This document shows positions 57,001-64,000 of a stretch of DNA of 64,000 bases, in pieces. Below the pieces are notes generated by a model, which did no database searches, was not told the origin of the DNA, and worked only from the letters and a program-made list of their open reading frames with translations. The translations under genes were made by a program, and so were the position numbers. Source of the DNA: Salipiger thiooxidans (lineage in GTDB: Bacteria > Pseudomonadota > Alphaproteobacteria > Rhodobacterales > Rhodobacteraceae); NCBI RefSeq assembly GCF_900102075.1, contig NZ_FNAV01000003.1, positions 62,001-126,000 on the forward strand. The letters are read 5' to 3'. Position 1 is the stretch's first letter; each line of letters begins with the position of its first letter.

Positions 57001-57479
57001 TCGTTGCCGGTGTGGCGCAGCAGGAACATGCCGGTGGTCTCGACCAGATCCGGGTTCGAGCAGACGTTGAAATAAAAGTACGACCCCATGCCGCAGCCGG
57101 CGAAAACGCCGACCTGCCCGTCGAAGCTTTCGGGCACGTGGCCGGCGTTCTCGAGCGCCTCCCACGCGGTCTCGAGGAACTGGCGGTGCTGCGGATCCAT
57201 CACCGCCGCGTCCTTGGGGGAGAAGCCGAAGAACTCGGCGTCGAACATCTCGAAATCGTCGAGCGGGGCGGCGAAGGGCACGTAGTCCTTGTGGCGGATG
57301 AGGCCCGGATCCTCGCCCGCATCGAGCAGCTCGGCCTCGGTCAGGCGCCGGATCGCGCTGCGCCCCGAGCGCAGGTTGTCCCAGTAGCGCAGGATGCTGT
57401 CGGCGCCCGGCAGATGGGCAGCCATCCCGACGATGGCGATGTCGTTCTCGCCCCCCTCGCACTGCCCCTGAACGCTCAT
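51030..57479 (-). CDS. type I PKS: KS-AT-KR-DH-ACP-TE
   Basis: 2149 residues. KS (about 12-430): TACSTS with active Cys (about 183), HGTGT (about 322), KTSIGH. AT (about 545-840): GHSMGE with Ser (about 630); the specificity spot reads AAHS rather than HAFH or YASH, so the extender is probably but not surely malonyl. Reductase region: nucleotide site LVTGGFGGIG (about 1175), IDD near GAGVIDDG, Tyr in DYVAAN (about 1333). DH-like domain after it: H-RTRA-GDALLP (about 1417) and HPALLD (about 1585). ACP: LGGHSLIAV (about 1800). TE: GGFSGGG (about 1950) and GDHDSMV with His (about 2107). The KR-before-DH order is not the usual one. First gene of the 12.8-kb unit; 200 bases with an AT-rich patch (57515-57560) upstream probably hold the promoter. 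Confidence 0.92.
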   Translation of the reverse strand: MSVQGQCEGGENDIAIVGMAAHLPGADSILRYWDNLRSGRSAIRRLTEAELLDAGEDPGLIRHKDYVPFAAPLDDFEMFDAEFFGFSPKDAAVMDPQHRQFLETAWEALENAGHVPESFDGQVGVFAGCGMGSYFYFNVCSNPDLVETTGMFLLRHTGNDKDFMTTRLSHVLDLHGPSINLQTACSTSLVATHYACQALLNGECDMALAGGVTIELPQRRGYLYRENEILSPDGECHAFDHRAQGTVFGSGAGVAVLRRLADALADGDHVWAVIKGTAVNNDGAHKAGYLAPSVDGQAQAIAEAQAVAGIGSDTVDYVECHGTGTYIGDPIEVAALTQAFRQSGTGVGHCRIGSVKTSIGHLDTAAGVASLIKTALALEAREMPPSLGYEAPHPAIAFDGSPFVVNDRLTPWPSRGHPRRAGVNALGVGGTNAHVVLEEAPAPRPSAQSDWPFQILTLSARGKAALDEGAARLAAHLRAHPEQPLADVAWTLHAGRRAFDRRRVVVAESHEEAARLLEENTPRRVHSHTALDRPDVAFLFPGGGGQYAGMARDLYETEPVFADWMDRGLGALAEISDEDVRALWLAEDHAEADRALTRPSLQLPLIMITEYALAQLWMSWGIEPAALAGHSMGENTAACVAGVIGFEDCIGLVHLRGRLMDTVAAGGMLSVSLPSERLRPMLGEALDLGCVNGPDLSVASGPQAALDALQDRLVAEGIDHQRIAIDIAAHSRLLDPILEQFRAYLVTIDLNPPRIPLTSNRTGALMTDAQATSPDYWVEHLRGTVLFADCIGALAAPNRIFLEVGPGRALSALARRHPEVPGQNVLSSLRHRDDDIADDRHMFEVLGRLWALGAEFDWGQVWGDAPRNRVVLPSYAFQRAPYFIAPGKGRAEPAPQYLMRTDEVGDWGWRPVWRPRAVEIEVDVAEGLSDAEPQTWLMFMDECGIAARTAARLTSAGHTVIELRPGDSFSRLSDTSYVLAPERGREGYDLLLQDLAMCGHVPTRIAHFWLVTEGESHRPGSSFFHRVQEQGFYALLFLAQAISDETLPRPLHLTVVTNGAARLRDEPLACLAKATIAGPARVIPRELPGVSVSTLDIALPVPAEGGLFARHSAQARREAALDGLVLQLLEELLSEPKNGIAALRGPRRFECVMKPVALAEAPPVAKDGGTYLVTGGFGGIGLTLAADFAARGARLALVARSPLPDRARWDEHLLRHAPQDRVSRRIRAVRALEQAGAEVMVLAADVCNLSQMRAVRETVEARFGPVNGILHGAGVIDDGPLLSKSPAGVEHVFTPKVHGTQVLAEVFPDGSTEWMALFASSSTVTAPAGQVDYVAANEYLNAFAQSRAGGATRVVAINWGIWNEVGMAAETVAARRGEVPAAPVEPACVPMLDARSFDARGNRLFTARYSAADWFIDEHRTRAGDALLPGTGYVALAAEALRAQGEPPAFEIRDMAFLRPLRVAEGGSRDVRLRLARREEGYGFEMLADATLGPRRGFALTAQATLALLPMARPEPLDLDAIRARCGRPVVASGGGKLATAQEVQLAFGPRWKVLDTRALGTGEGIADLSLAASARDDGCLLHPALLDIATGWAMELIAGYQPTHLWVPVSYARVRVHAPLGGRIVSWVRNAAENCAEAQTASFDITLCAPDGAVLVEISGFTIRKLSDPAVLQAPPRLGASELETDAPEAAAQPLSPAEERLAHNLSQGIRPAEGVSAFARALALGVPQVVISSMDLDQLTRQTAASGAGRDEGQKFDRPQLEGDYTAPSNDIERTLAGFWEDLLGVQTVGIDDSFFDLGGHSLIAVRLFAMVRKAWRIDFPISVLFEAPTIRKCAALIAAQTGTGTEGPRAPESRAPERRFTHLVAMHDGEGGPRTPFFLVAGMFGNVLNLRHLAHLLGADRPFYGLQARGLYGGAAPHDSIAEMARDYIAEMRQVQPHGPYMVGGFSGGGITAFEIARQLETSGEEVALCVLLDTPLPVRRPLELRDRLMIQWQEARAKGPVYPLIWARNRLRWEIARRRATDETATQHSFHNAEIEAAFLAAVAAYEVAPWDGPLVLYRPPLVGKWQVSQGRMVNSERAYVLHDNDWGQFVPHVEVHEVPGDHDSMVLEPNVRVLAGLMREAIGHAEARMRGAELVAFPDRRAAE

Positions 57480-57679
57480 GACCGCCTACCCTGCCACATA
57501 CCACGAAAGCTTCCGTAAAGGACCAATGGGGAAAAAATGCGGCGCTTTTTAGTTTTCCCGCGGGTCCCGTGCTGCGCCACAGGGCGCGGCGCCGGATCTG
57601 GCCCCCTGCGCGGGCCGCGAGCCCCCCGACGGGGCGGAGGTCGTCGCACAAGGCCCGGAGACCCCGCCGCAGCCCAAGC

Positions 57680-59041
57680 TCACGACGCGACCAACGCCAT
57701 GATCTCGGACCAGTTCACCGCCACCGCGATGCCCGAGAGCACAGCCGCCGCCAGCGCGTAGACCGCATCGTGCAGCGGGTCCCACGCGCCCATGCGCCGC
57801 GCCAGCCAGACCACCACCGGGTAGGCCAGCACGTAGGCCGCCGCGAGCCCCAGCAGCGCGCCGAGCAGCCCGGCGATCTCGAGCCCCGCGATGATGCAGC
57901 CCACCATCAGCACCGCCCGCGCCAGCGCCAGCACGAAGAAGGTGCGGCTGTCACCCGCCGCCAACGCCGCCTGGTCGTAGGTCTGCACGATGATCTGGGG
58001 CATCTGCGCGCAGGCCACGATCACCACCACCGCCCCCGCCAGCGCGTAGCGCGGGTCGTAGAGCAGGTCGACGAGCCCGTCGCCCACGATCGCAAAGCCC
58101 CCCACCAGCACCATCAGCACAAGGGTCACGAGGAAGCGCATCTTGCGCAGCCGCAGGAAGTTCGCGCGGCTCTCGCGCGGGGGCGTCTCGCGGTAGATCG
58201 GGATCAGGATGCGGCGGGTCACCATGCTGCCCAAGAGCATCGGGAAGGCCGCAAGGAAATAGCCGATGTTGTAGATCCCCAGCAGGTCGAGCGAGAGGTA
58301 CTTGCCCATCAGGATCTTGTCGCCCTGGCTGAAGAAGAAGCCGCAGACCGTGGAGAGAAAGATCCACTTGCCGAAAGTGACGAGCTCCGAGGCGGCGGCG
58401 GGCTCCCAGCGGAAGCGGTTGCGCTCGCCCGGGAGGAACAGCGAGTTGATTGCCACCTCGGTGACCGCGGCGATGAGCCCGCTGAGCACCAGCGCCCAGA
58501 CCGAGCCGGTGACCCAGGCGAGGATCACCGCGCTGACCACGCCGGTGGTCTGGGTGACGAAATCCAGAAGCGTCAGCCGCCCCACCAGTAGGTGGCGGTT
58601 GGCGGTGTCCATGCGCGTCGGCCGGAAGCCGGTGATCAGCAGCGCGAGGCTCGCCACCGGCAGGATGTGCAGCAACTGCGGCTCATCGTAGAACAGCGCC
58701 ATCGGCCAGGCCAGCGCGCAGCCGAGCAGGAACAGTCCCGCCCCGCGCAGCGCCTGGATCGTCCAGGCGGTGTTCAGGAAGTCGCGCTCGTCGCCGCGGC
58801 GGCTTTGCAGGATGGCCGGGGCGACGCCCACGTCCGAGAATTGCTGCAGCCCCATCATGAAAACCGAGACCAGCGCCATGAGCCCGAAGGCCTCGGGGAA
58901 CAGCAGCCGCGTGAGGATCAGGTTCGACCCCAGCCGCAGCGCCTGGCTGACGCCGAAGCCGCCGACGGTGAGCAGCGACGAGCGCATGACCCGCGCGGTC
59001 AGCGAACTGCCGTTGAAGCGGTGAAGCAGCGCCACCGTCAT
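57680..59041 (-). CDS. Wzx-type polysaccharide flippase
   Basis: 453 residues, about twelve to fourteen hydrophobic helices, polysaccharide export MVF-like family. Early LTVGGFGVSQALRLGSNLILTRLLFPEAFG is a typical Wzx start, and GDKILMGKYLSLDLLGIYNIGY (about residue 245) a typical middle. It would move the lipid-linked repeat unit across the inner membrane for the polymerase. The ATG at 59041 overlaps the GT2 stop (ATGA). The next gene on this strand is the PKS, 200 bases on, so read-through is possible; it could also export the assembly-line product while lipid-linked (inference). Confidence 0.85.
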   Translation of the reverse strand: MTVALLHRFNGSSLTARVMRSSLLTVGGFGVSQALRLGSNLILTRLLFPEAFGLMALVSVFMMGLQQFSDVGVAPAILQSRRGDERDFLNTAWTIQALRGAGLFLLGCALAWPMALFYDEPQLLHILPVASLALLITGFRPTRMDTANRHLLVGRLTLLDFVTQTTGVVSAVILAWVTGSVWALVLSGLIAAVTEVAINSLFLPGERNRFRWEPAAASELVTFGKWIFLSTVCGFFFSQGDKILMGKYLSLDLLGIYNIGYFLAAFPMLLGSMVTRRILIPIYRETPPRESRANFLRLRKMRFLVTLVLMVLVGGFAIVGDGLVDLLYDPRYALAGAVVVIVACAQMPQIIVQTYDQAALAAGDSRTFFVLALARAVLMVGCIIAGLEIAGLLGALLGLAAAYVLAYPVVVWLARRMGAWDPLHDAVYALAAAVLSGIAVAVNWSEIMALVAS

Positions 59042-59898
59042 CGGCCACGGCTCCATCCGTCCGCCGCCGGGCGCAGCCGCACCGCCAGCGCGACGCCGGC
59101 GTAGACCGCAAGGCCCAGCGGGTCGCGCAAGGCCATCGAAAGCGTGTGCCGCGGCGCCGGGCGGGGCTTGTCGTCGTTGCGCAGGAGCTCGGGGAAGCGC
59201 GCGCCGATCTCGGCGACGCCGGCGTCCTGCCGCTGCCGCACCCGCACGAGGTTGTCGAAGCCCTCGGCGATCGGCCAGTCATAGGATGCGGGCACGGCCA
59301 GCCGCTCGGCCGGGGTAAAGGTCAGGCGTACGAAGGTGTCGTCCGAGATGATGTCGGGAAAGGCGCCCCAGCGCGCCCGCCCGGCGGCATTGACCGCGAA
59401 GACGCCGCAGCCCGGCACGCATTGCGCCATGAACGGCACCTGCCGCCAGATCCGCGCATAGCCGCGCGACAGCCAGCCCCGCGCCGAGATCCCGACCCGG
59501 CCGCTGGCATAGCGCGGCACCTCGGTGTCTAGAGCGGCGTGGATCTGGGACAACAGGTCTGCGCTCACGGTCACGTCGGCGTCGAGATAGACCCGCACCG
59601 CACCGCGCGCCGCCGCATCGCCCGCGTTCAGAGCCCCGGTCTTGCCGCCACGCGCGCGCTCGAGCACCTGCAGCGACCAGCCCCGCGCGGCAAAGGCGTG
59701 GGCCTCGGCCCGCGCCCGGTCGGCGGTGTCGTCGCGGCAGCCGTTGGCGATGACGATGACCTCGACCGGGTTCCTGTGTGGCCAGTGCGAGGCGCCAAGC
59801 GCACGCAGGCAGGCCCCGATGAGCGCCGCCTCGTTGCTTGCCGGTAGGATCACCGAAACGGCGGGCGTTCCGGCATTCTCGTGCAAACCCTCAATCAT
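59038..59898 (-). CDS. GT2-type glycosyltransferase
   Basis: 286 residues from ATG 59898; an in-frame GTG at 59916 would add six. GT-A fold: SVILPASNEAALIGACLRAL, IVIANGCRDDT (about residue 48), RGGKTGALNAG (about 83) and DxD as YLDADVTV (about 103). A cysteine pair in AQCVPGCGVFAVNAAG marks the acceptor region. Ends with a hydrophobic segment (DPLGLAVYAGVALAVRL). Coupled to wzx by overlap and divergent from the GT4 gene at 60047 across a short AT-rich promoter region. Confidence 0.85.
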   Translation of the reverse strand: MIEGLHENAGTPAVSVILPASNEAALIGACLRALGASHWPHRNPVEVIVIANGCRDDTADRARAEAHAFAARGWSLQVLERARGGKTGALNAGDAAARGAVRVYLDADVTVSADLLSQIHAALDTEVPRYASGRVGISARGWLSRGYARIWRQVPFMAQCVPGCGVFAVNAAGRARWGAFPDIISDDTFVRLTFTPAERLAVPASYDWPIAEGFDNLVRVRQRQDAGVAEIGARFPELLRNDDKPRPAPRHTLSMALRDPLGLAVYAGVALAVRLRPAADGWSRGR

Positions 59899-60046
59899 TC
59901 GTACCAATGCCGCCACACATGAGCGATTTCATCGCCCGCTATGCCACGCCGTGTCATCAAACTATGGCCAAAAAAAGAAATCGCATGGAAGTTGTCGAAA
60001 AAGCCGGACAGATTGCGCCGGATAACCAGACGGCGGGGGGAGACGC

Positions 60047-61261
60047 GTGTCGCATAAATTGCGGATCGGCTATGTCGTGCCCCAGTTTCCGGGGCAGACC
60101 CACATCTTCTTCTGGCGCGAGGTCCGCGCGCTGGAGGCGATGGGGCACCAGGTGCATCTGCTGTCGACCCGCATGCCGCCCACCGGGCTCATCGCCCATG
60201 ACTGGTCAGACGACGCCATCGCCCGCACCACCTACCTCGGCGACAGGCGCCCGCTGCCGGCGCTCCGGGCGCTGGGGTCGCTGCTGCCGCAGGGCCTGCC
60301 GCTCTGGATCGCGCGCGAGGGCGTGGGTTTCGGCAGGGACGTGGCGCTGACGCTGGCCGCCGCGCAGGCGCTGACCGACCATGCTGCACAGCACCAGCTC
60401 GACCATGTGCACGTGCATTCCTGCGGCCGCGCCGCGCTGATCGCGGCGCTCGCGCGGCGCCTCGGCGGGCCGCGCTACTCGCTGACCCTGCACGGGCCGC
60501 TCCCGGATTACGGCCCCGGTCAGCGCTTCAAGTGGCAGGGCGCCGCCTTCGCCACGGTGATCACCCGCAAGCTGCTTGCAGAGATGCAGGAGGCGATGCC
60601 CGACGCCCTGCCCGAACGCGTGGTGGTCCGGCCCATGGGGGTCGATGTCGACATGCTGACGCGAGACACGCCCTACCTCGGGCCCGAAAAGGGCCGGCCG
60701 ATCCGGCTGTTTTCCTGCGGGCGGCTGAACGTGGTGAAGGGCCATCAGGACCTGATGTCGGCGGTGCGGCAGTTGCTCGACCAGGGCGTCGACGTGCGGC
60801 TCGAGATCGCGGGCGAGGACGACGCCGGCGGCGAGGGCTACCGCAAGGAGCTCGAGGCGCATCTGCGCAAGCTGCGGCTGCAGGACCACGTCAAGCTTCT
60901 GGGCGCGATCGACGCCGGCGCGGTGCGGGCCAAGCTGATGGCGTGTCATGTCTTCGTGCTGGCCTCGTGGCACGAGCCGCTGGGCGTGGCCTACATGGAG
61001 GCGATGGCCTGCGGCGTGCCCGCCATCGGCACCGACGCGGGCGGGGTACGCGAGCTGATCGACGACGGCCACACCGGCAAGCTGGTGCCGCCCAAGGACC
61101 CAACGGCGCTCGCCCGTGCGATCCGCGAGCTGGCGCAGAACCCCGAGAGCGCGCTGCGCTTCGGCGAGGCCGGGCGGGCCTGCATCGAGGCCAACTTCCG
61201 CGCCAGCCTCGGCGCCGAAACGCTGGTCTCGGAGATCCTCGCAGCGCAGGAGCGGGGCTGA
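60047..61261 (+). CDS. GT4-type glycosyltransferase
   Basis: 404 residues. N-terminus IGYVVPQFPGQTHIFFWREV, then YSLTLHGPLPDYGPGQRFKW. Donor domain with FSCGRLNVVKGHQDLMSAV (about residue 222), IAGEDDAGG, and the E-x7-E motif HEPLGVAYMEAMACG (about 310). Start is GTG 60047 with GGGGGGAGA at 60035-60043. It stands alone on the plus strand at the right side of the locus. Sugar unknown. Confidence 0.87.
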   Translation: MSHKLRIGYVVPQFPGQTHIFFWREVRALEAMGHQVHLLSTRMPPTGLIAHDWSDDAIARTTYLGDRRPLPALRALGSLLPQGLPLWIAREGVGFGRDVALTLAAAQALTDHAAQHQLDHVHVHSCGRAALIAALARRLGGPRYSLTLHGPLPDYGPGQRFKWQGAAFATVITRKLLAEMQEAMPDALPERVVVRPMGVDVDMLTRDTPYLGPEKGRPIRLFSCGRLNVVKGHQDLMSAVRQLLDQGVDVRLEIAGEDDAGGEGYRKELEAHLRKLRLQDHVKLLGAIDAGAVRAKLMACHVFVLASWHEPLGVAYMEAMACGVPAIGTDAGGVRELIDDGHTGKLVPPKDPTALARAIRELAQNPESALRFGEAGRACIEANFRASLGAETLVSEILAAQERG

Positions 61262-61553
61262 GGAGCGAAAACCTTCCCTACCACCTTGGTCGTCACGTCG
61301 CGCGGAGGGACGCGCCCGATCCTGGGTGGGCGCCTTCGGACCGCCCGAGCCACGCGTTGCATTCGCAAGCAGAGATGTTGTCCAGGTTTTGGGCGGCATC
61401 GCCAATGCGCCCTCCCGTGGGGAGGGTCGGGCGCGGCCCGGGTGTGCCACCCGTGCCATGGCCTTTGGCTGGCGATGCGGGAAGTGGTTTCGGGAGTGCA
61501 GGTGGGGACCTACGGACCCCGCCATTCTGAGCAACAGGTTTTAGCCGCCCGGC
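61262..61553. other. 292-base intergenic region, no gene seen
   Basis: Between convergent genes. One clear stem-loop, CCCTCCC (61410-61416) and GGGAGGG (61420-61426), without a T-run. GC-rich text around it (CGGGCGCGGCCCGGGTGTGCCACCCG) can fold further. It has the look of a family-specific intergenic repeat but no second copy was found in the window. Confidence 0.4.
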
Positions 61554-64000
61554 TCACAGCCCCGACGCCGCGACGGTCACGCCCGGCGCGGCGTCAAACT
61601 CCAGCGTCTCGACCGCGAAGAGGCGGACCGTGCCGCCGGGCCCCTGCGCGACCAGCCGCGCGCCCTCGCGCGTGAAGGCGTAGGCGTCCTGCGCGCCCGG
61701 CAGCAGCGCGCGGTCCTGTCCCGCGCCGCCGTGCAGGTGGTCGTCGCCGCCGCCCGCCACCAGCGTGTCGTCCCCGGCGCCGCCGATCAGGATGTCCTCT
61801 GCCGCCGTGCCCTCGAGCCGCTCGCCCCCATGACCCGCGCGCAGCAGCACGCCATCGGCGAAGTCCGCCGCGTCGCGGTCTTCCCAGTCCGAGGGACCGG
61901 TGGCGTTGTAGGTCATCAGCATGTCCCAGCGCGGGTTGCTGTCATCGAGATGCCGCAGCGCCCCCCAGCTGCCCCATTTCGTTGCCGGGGCCACGTCGAC
62001 GAAGGCGTTGAAGAGCGTGCCGCCCGCCGAGGCCCAGCCGGTCAGCAGCGTCTCGTAGAGCTTGGCCATCTCGGGCGTATAGTTGAAATACGCAAAGAAG
62101 CCGGCGAGGCGCTCGTCCTCGGCGCGCGTTGCCTGTGCGGTGACATGGGTGCCGCCCTCGTACATCACCAGCCGCAGCCCGGCGGCCTCGGCGGCGGAGG
62201 CGTGATAGGGCAGGATCTCGTCGGTGAGCTCGGAAAGCGAGCCCTCGAGCAGCGCCAGCGCCACCGGCGCTACGGCGGCCTCGTCCCGGTGGACGCGGAT
62301 GAACTCGCGCAGCGCCACCCGCTGCACCCCCTGCGCGCGGCCCGCCGCCTCGGCCTCGGCCTCGGCGCGCGCCAGCCAGTCGTCCATCTGCGCCGCCATC
62401 TCCTCGCCCCCCAGCTCGTAGCCGAAATACCCTGCCACGGCGTAGGCGTCGAAATCCTCCTGCGGGGCGTGGCCGAGGGTGAGGTAGGCGAGCGGCGCCA
62501 CGAGGATATTTTCCTCGAGCCCCGGCCAGCCGGTGTGGGTCGCCATCACCCGCACCAGCCTTTCGGGTGCCTCGTCGCCGAAGGTGTCGGACCAGATCCG
62601 CATCACCTGCGCGGCGCGCAGCCCGTAGAACTGCATCCACCCGACCTCGGACCGGCCCCAGAGCGCATCCGCCTGCGTCTCGGCCCAGCCCGCCTGCGGG
62701 AAGATGTGGTTCCAGACCTCGTTGGAATACTCGACATAGGCCCGCAGCCGCGGGTCGAGCCCGTCGCGCACCGTTTCGGCGAAGCGGCGGACGTAGTCGT
62801 CATCGGCCATGTGGGGCATGTTGAACCACGGGTCGGCGCCGATCTGGTTGGCGAGCGCGATCATCGCCTCGAGCGGCACACCCCACGCGGTCCAGGTGTA
62901 GTCGCTCATCCGGGGCCGGCTGTCCCAGCCCGTCACCGGCGAGCCGTTGGTCAGCATCCAGTCCATGAAGCGCACGCTGCGCAGGTCGTGCACGCGCGCG
63001 ATCCAGTCGGGGTTGAAGAGCACGCCCGCCTCATAAAGCGGCATCTGGTCCTCTCGGATCACCCGGATGTCGCGGATCGGGTCGTTCTCGTCGGTGGCGC
63101 TGATCGAGATCCCCACCGCGCCCTCGCCCGGGCTGTAGTTGAACCCGGCCTCGCCCTCGCCGTAGCGCACCCGGCGCGCGCGGCCGGTGATCTCGAGCCT
63201 GCCCTTGCCGGACCAGAGCACCCGGTAGTCGCCGCGCAGGTGCCCGGCGGCCTCGGGCTGGTCGGTGAGCAGCAGCGCCTCGAGCCGCTCGACACCTTCG
63301 GGGATGCGCAGCGGCCAGCCGTCCTCGTCGAGCACGCCGCGGGCGCGCAGCTCGTCGACGCCGACCCCGCCCCACTGGCCGGGCAGGTGGCCGGTCCATT
63401 CCCGCGCGCTCTTCATCAGGTCGACGAAGGGCTGCTGCGTGGACCAGTCCGAAATGCCGTTGAGCCCCATGCCCAGCGCCGGGGCGCCCTCGGGCGCGGC
63501 CCCCGCCTCGGGCAGCGAAACCAGTCCACGCGGCGGAAGCGGCGCAGCAGGGGTCTGCGCGGGGGTCTCGGCGGTCTGCACCGGCGGCTCGGGGGCGCCA
63601 AGTGCGGCCTGGTCGAGCACGCACGAGCCCGAGACCGCCTCCCAGATGAGGTCGCGCAGCTCGGGGTAGGCGGCGACGATCTGCGGATGCAGCGTGTCGG
63701 GCGGCACGTAGCCCTCGGGCGGCGGTGCGCCGTAGAGGGTCGCGTGCACGATCATCGCGGCGAGGAAATAGAGGCTCGGTGTGCCATGCGGGTCGGCATC
63801 GACATAGAGATCCTCGGCCTCGAGATCCGACAGCGCGCCCCCCGGCCCCAGCAGCGACGACAGCACCGAGGCCACCGGGATCAGCCGCAGGTCGGCCTCG
63901 GGCCGGGCGTCGCGCAGTTCGGACAGGTAGCGCGCGTACCAGTCGTGGTAGTCGCCGCGATTGAACGCGTGGAAGCGCCGCAGGGCGCGGTCGGCGGGGG
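61554..64000 (-). CDS. secreted RTX protein, probable glycoside hydrolase (5' end outside window)
   Basis: C-terminal about 815 residues; the frame stays open to the right edge, reading ...HAFNRGDYHDWYARYLSEL before the apparent GTG at 63875, so the true start is outside. The central part looks like a TIM-barrel glycosidase: WGGVGVDELRARGVLDEDGW, TENDPIRDIRV-like, YVEYSNEVWNH (coding about 62700-62735, candidate acid/base Glu) and VMYEGGTHVT (about 62145-62170, candidate nucleophile Glu). The end has RTX calcium-binding nonapeptides (IGGAGDDTLV, GGGDDHLHGGAGQD; 61712-61800), the mark of type I secretion. A Pro/Ala/Thr linker lies near 63530-63600. Possibly a polysaccharide-trimming enzyme, comparable in idea to rhizobial ExsH. 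Confidence 0.75.
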   Translation of the reverse strand, partial: PADRALRRFHAFNRGDYHDWYARYLSELRDARPEADLRLIPVASVLSSLLGPGGALSDLEAEDLYVDADPHGTPSLYFLAAMIVHATLYGAPPPEGYVPPDTLHPQIVAAYPELRDLIWEAVSGSCVLDQAALGAPEPPVQTAETPAQTPAAPLPPRGLVSLPEAGAAPEGAPALGMGLNGISDWSTQQPFVDLMKSAREWTGHLPGQWGGVGVDELRARGVLDEDGWPLRIPEGVERLEALLLTDQPEAAGHLRGDYRVLWSGKGRLEITGRARRVRYGEGEAGFNYSPGEGAVGISISATDENDPIRDIRVIREDQMPLYEAGVLFNPDWIARVHDLRSVRFMDWMLTNGSPVTGWDSRPRMSDYTWTAWGVPLEAMIALANQIGADPWFNMPHMADDDYVRRFAETVRDGLDPRLRAYVEYSNEVWNHIFPQAGWAETQADALWGRSEVGWMQFYGLRAAQVMRIWSDTFGDEAPERLVRVMATHTGWPGLEENILVAPLAYLTLGHAPQEDFDAYAVAGYFGYELGGEEMAAQMDDWLARAEAEAEAAGRAQGVQRVALREFIRVHRDEAAVAPVALALLEGSLSELTDEILPYHASAAEAAGLRLVMYEGGTHVTAQATRAEDERLAGFFAYFNYTPEMAKLYETLLTGWASAGGTLFNAFVDVAPATKWGSWGALRHLDDSNPRWDMLMTYNATGPSDWEDRDAADFADGVLLRAGHGGERLEGTAAEDILIGGAGDDTLVAGGGDDHLHGGAGQDRALLPGAQDAYAFTREGARLVAQGPGGTVRLFAVETLEFDAAPGVTVAASGL

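Noticed and set aside
50124-57518. A 2464-codon open frame on the plus strand opposite the PKS
   Set aside because: It is antisense to a PKS with every catalytic motif present. Its translation is Arg/His/Gly/Gln-rich with no known domain; such frames arise from the third-position GC bias of this genome.
1-64000. tRNA genes, rRNA, CRISPR arrays, insertion sequences, phage genes
   Set aside because: Gaps between genes are short and none shows a cloverleaf end, regular direct repeats with spacers, or transposase/integrase motifs.

Overview
The window is a GC-rich, densely coding chromosomal segment from an alphaproteobacterium, most likely a marine Rhodobacteraceae (Roseobacter group, Salipiger/Ponticoccus-like). 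This rests on the gene content (DUF2794, DUF1523, glcDEF, a SoeABC-like enzyme, creatinase), on many ATGA stop/start overlaps, and on two copies of an intergenic element (AGGGGGCTCTGCCCCC followed by a second hairpin and CTCCCCCGG) that I associate with this family. No tRNA, rRNA, phage, IS element or CRISPR array was seen.

Left third (1-25.4 kb) is metabolic and housekeeping. It holds the end of an MFS transporter, DUF2794, an agmatinase-family ureohydrolase, two membrane proteins, and the glycolate oxidase genes glcD, glcE and glcF with a possible GntR-type operator ahead of glcD. Next come two tandem secreted trypsin-like proteases, an Hsp20 with a possible heat-shock promoter and a clear terminator, a large periplasmic phytase/esterase-like protein, an alpha/beta hydrolase divergent from gabD, a sulfotransferase divergent from creatinase, and small envelope proteins. 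It ends with a cytoplasmic-type molybdopterin oxidoreductase operon (SoeABC-like) that carries two extra genes.

Right part (25.5-64 kb) is an exopolysaccharide locus. It contains eight glycosyltransferases, an O-antigen polymerase/ligase-like membrane protein, an OafA-type acyltransferase, GMC and SDR oxidoreductases, a WecG/TagA/CpsF transferase, two Gfo/Idh plus epimerase sets (one as two overlapping genes, one as a single fused gene), a BY-kinase and a GumC/Wzz chain-length protein (convergent), a Wzx flippase, and at the right edge a secreted RTX protein that looks like a glycoside hydrolase. No initiating polyprenyl-phosphate sugar transferase and no outer-membrane Wza exporter were found, so the locus probably continues outside the window.

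The most unusual element sits inside this locus at 44.6-57.5 kb on the minus strand. It is a tight four-gene unit: PKS (KS-AT-KR-DH-ACP-TE), family 2 glycosyltransferase, NRPS (formyltransferase, degenerate C-lobe, adenylation domain split by a luciferase-like monooxygenase, PCP), and a phosphopantetheinyl transferase. The reading proposed here is a self-contained minimal assembly line. The NRPS would load and modify a small amino acid (the hand-read adenylation code resembles glycine), the PKS would extend it by one ketide unit and release it, and the embedded glycosyltransferase ties the product to a sugar or polysaccharide.
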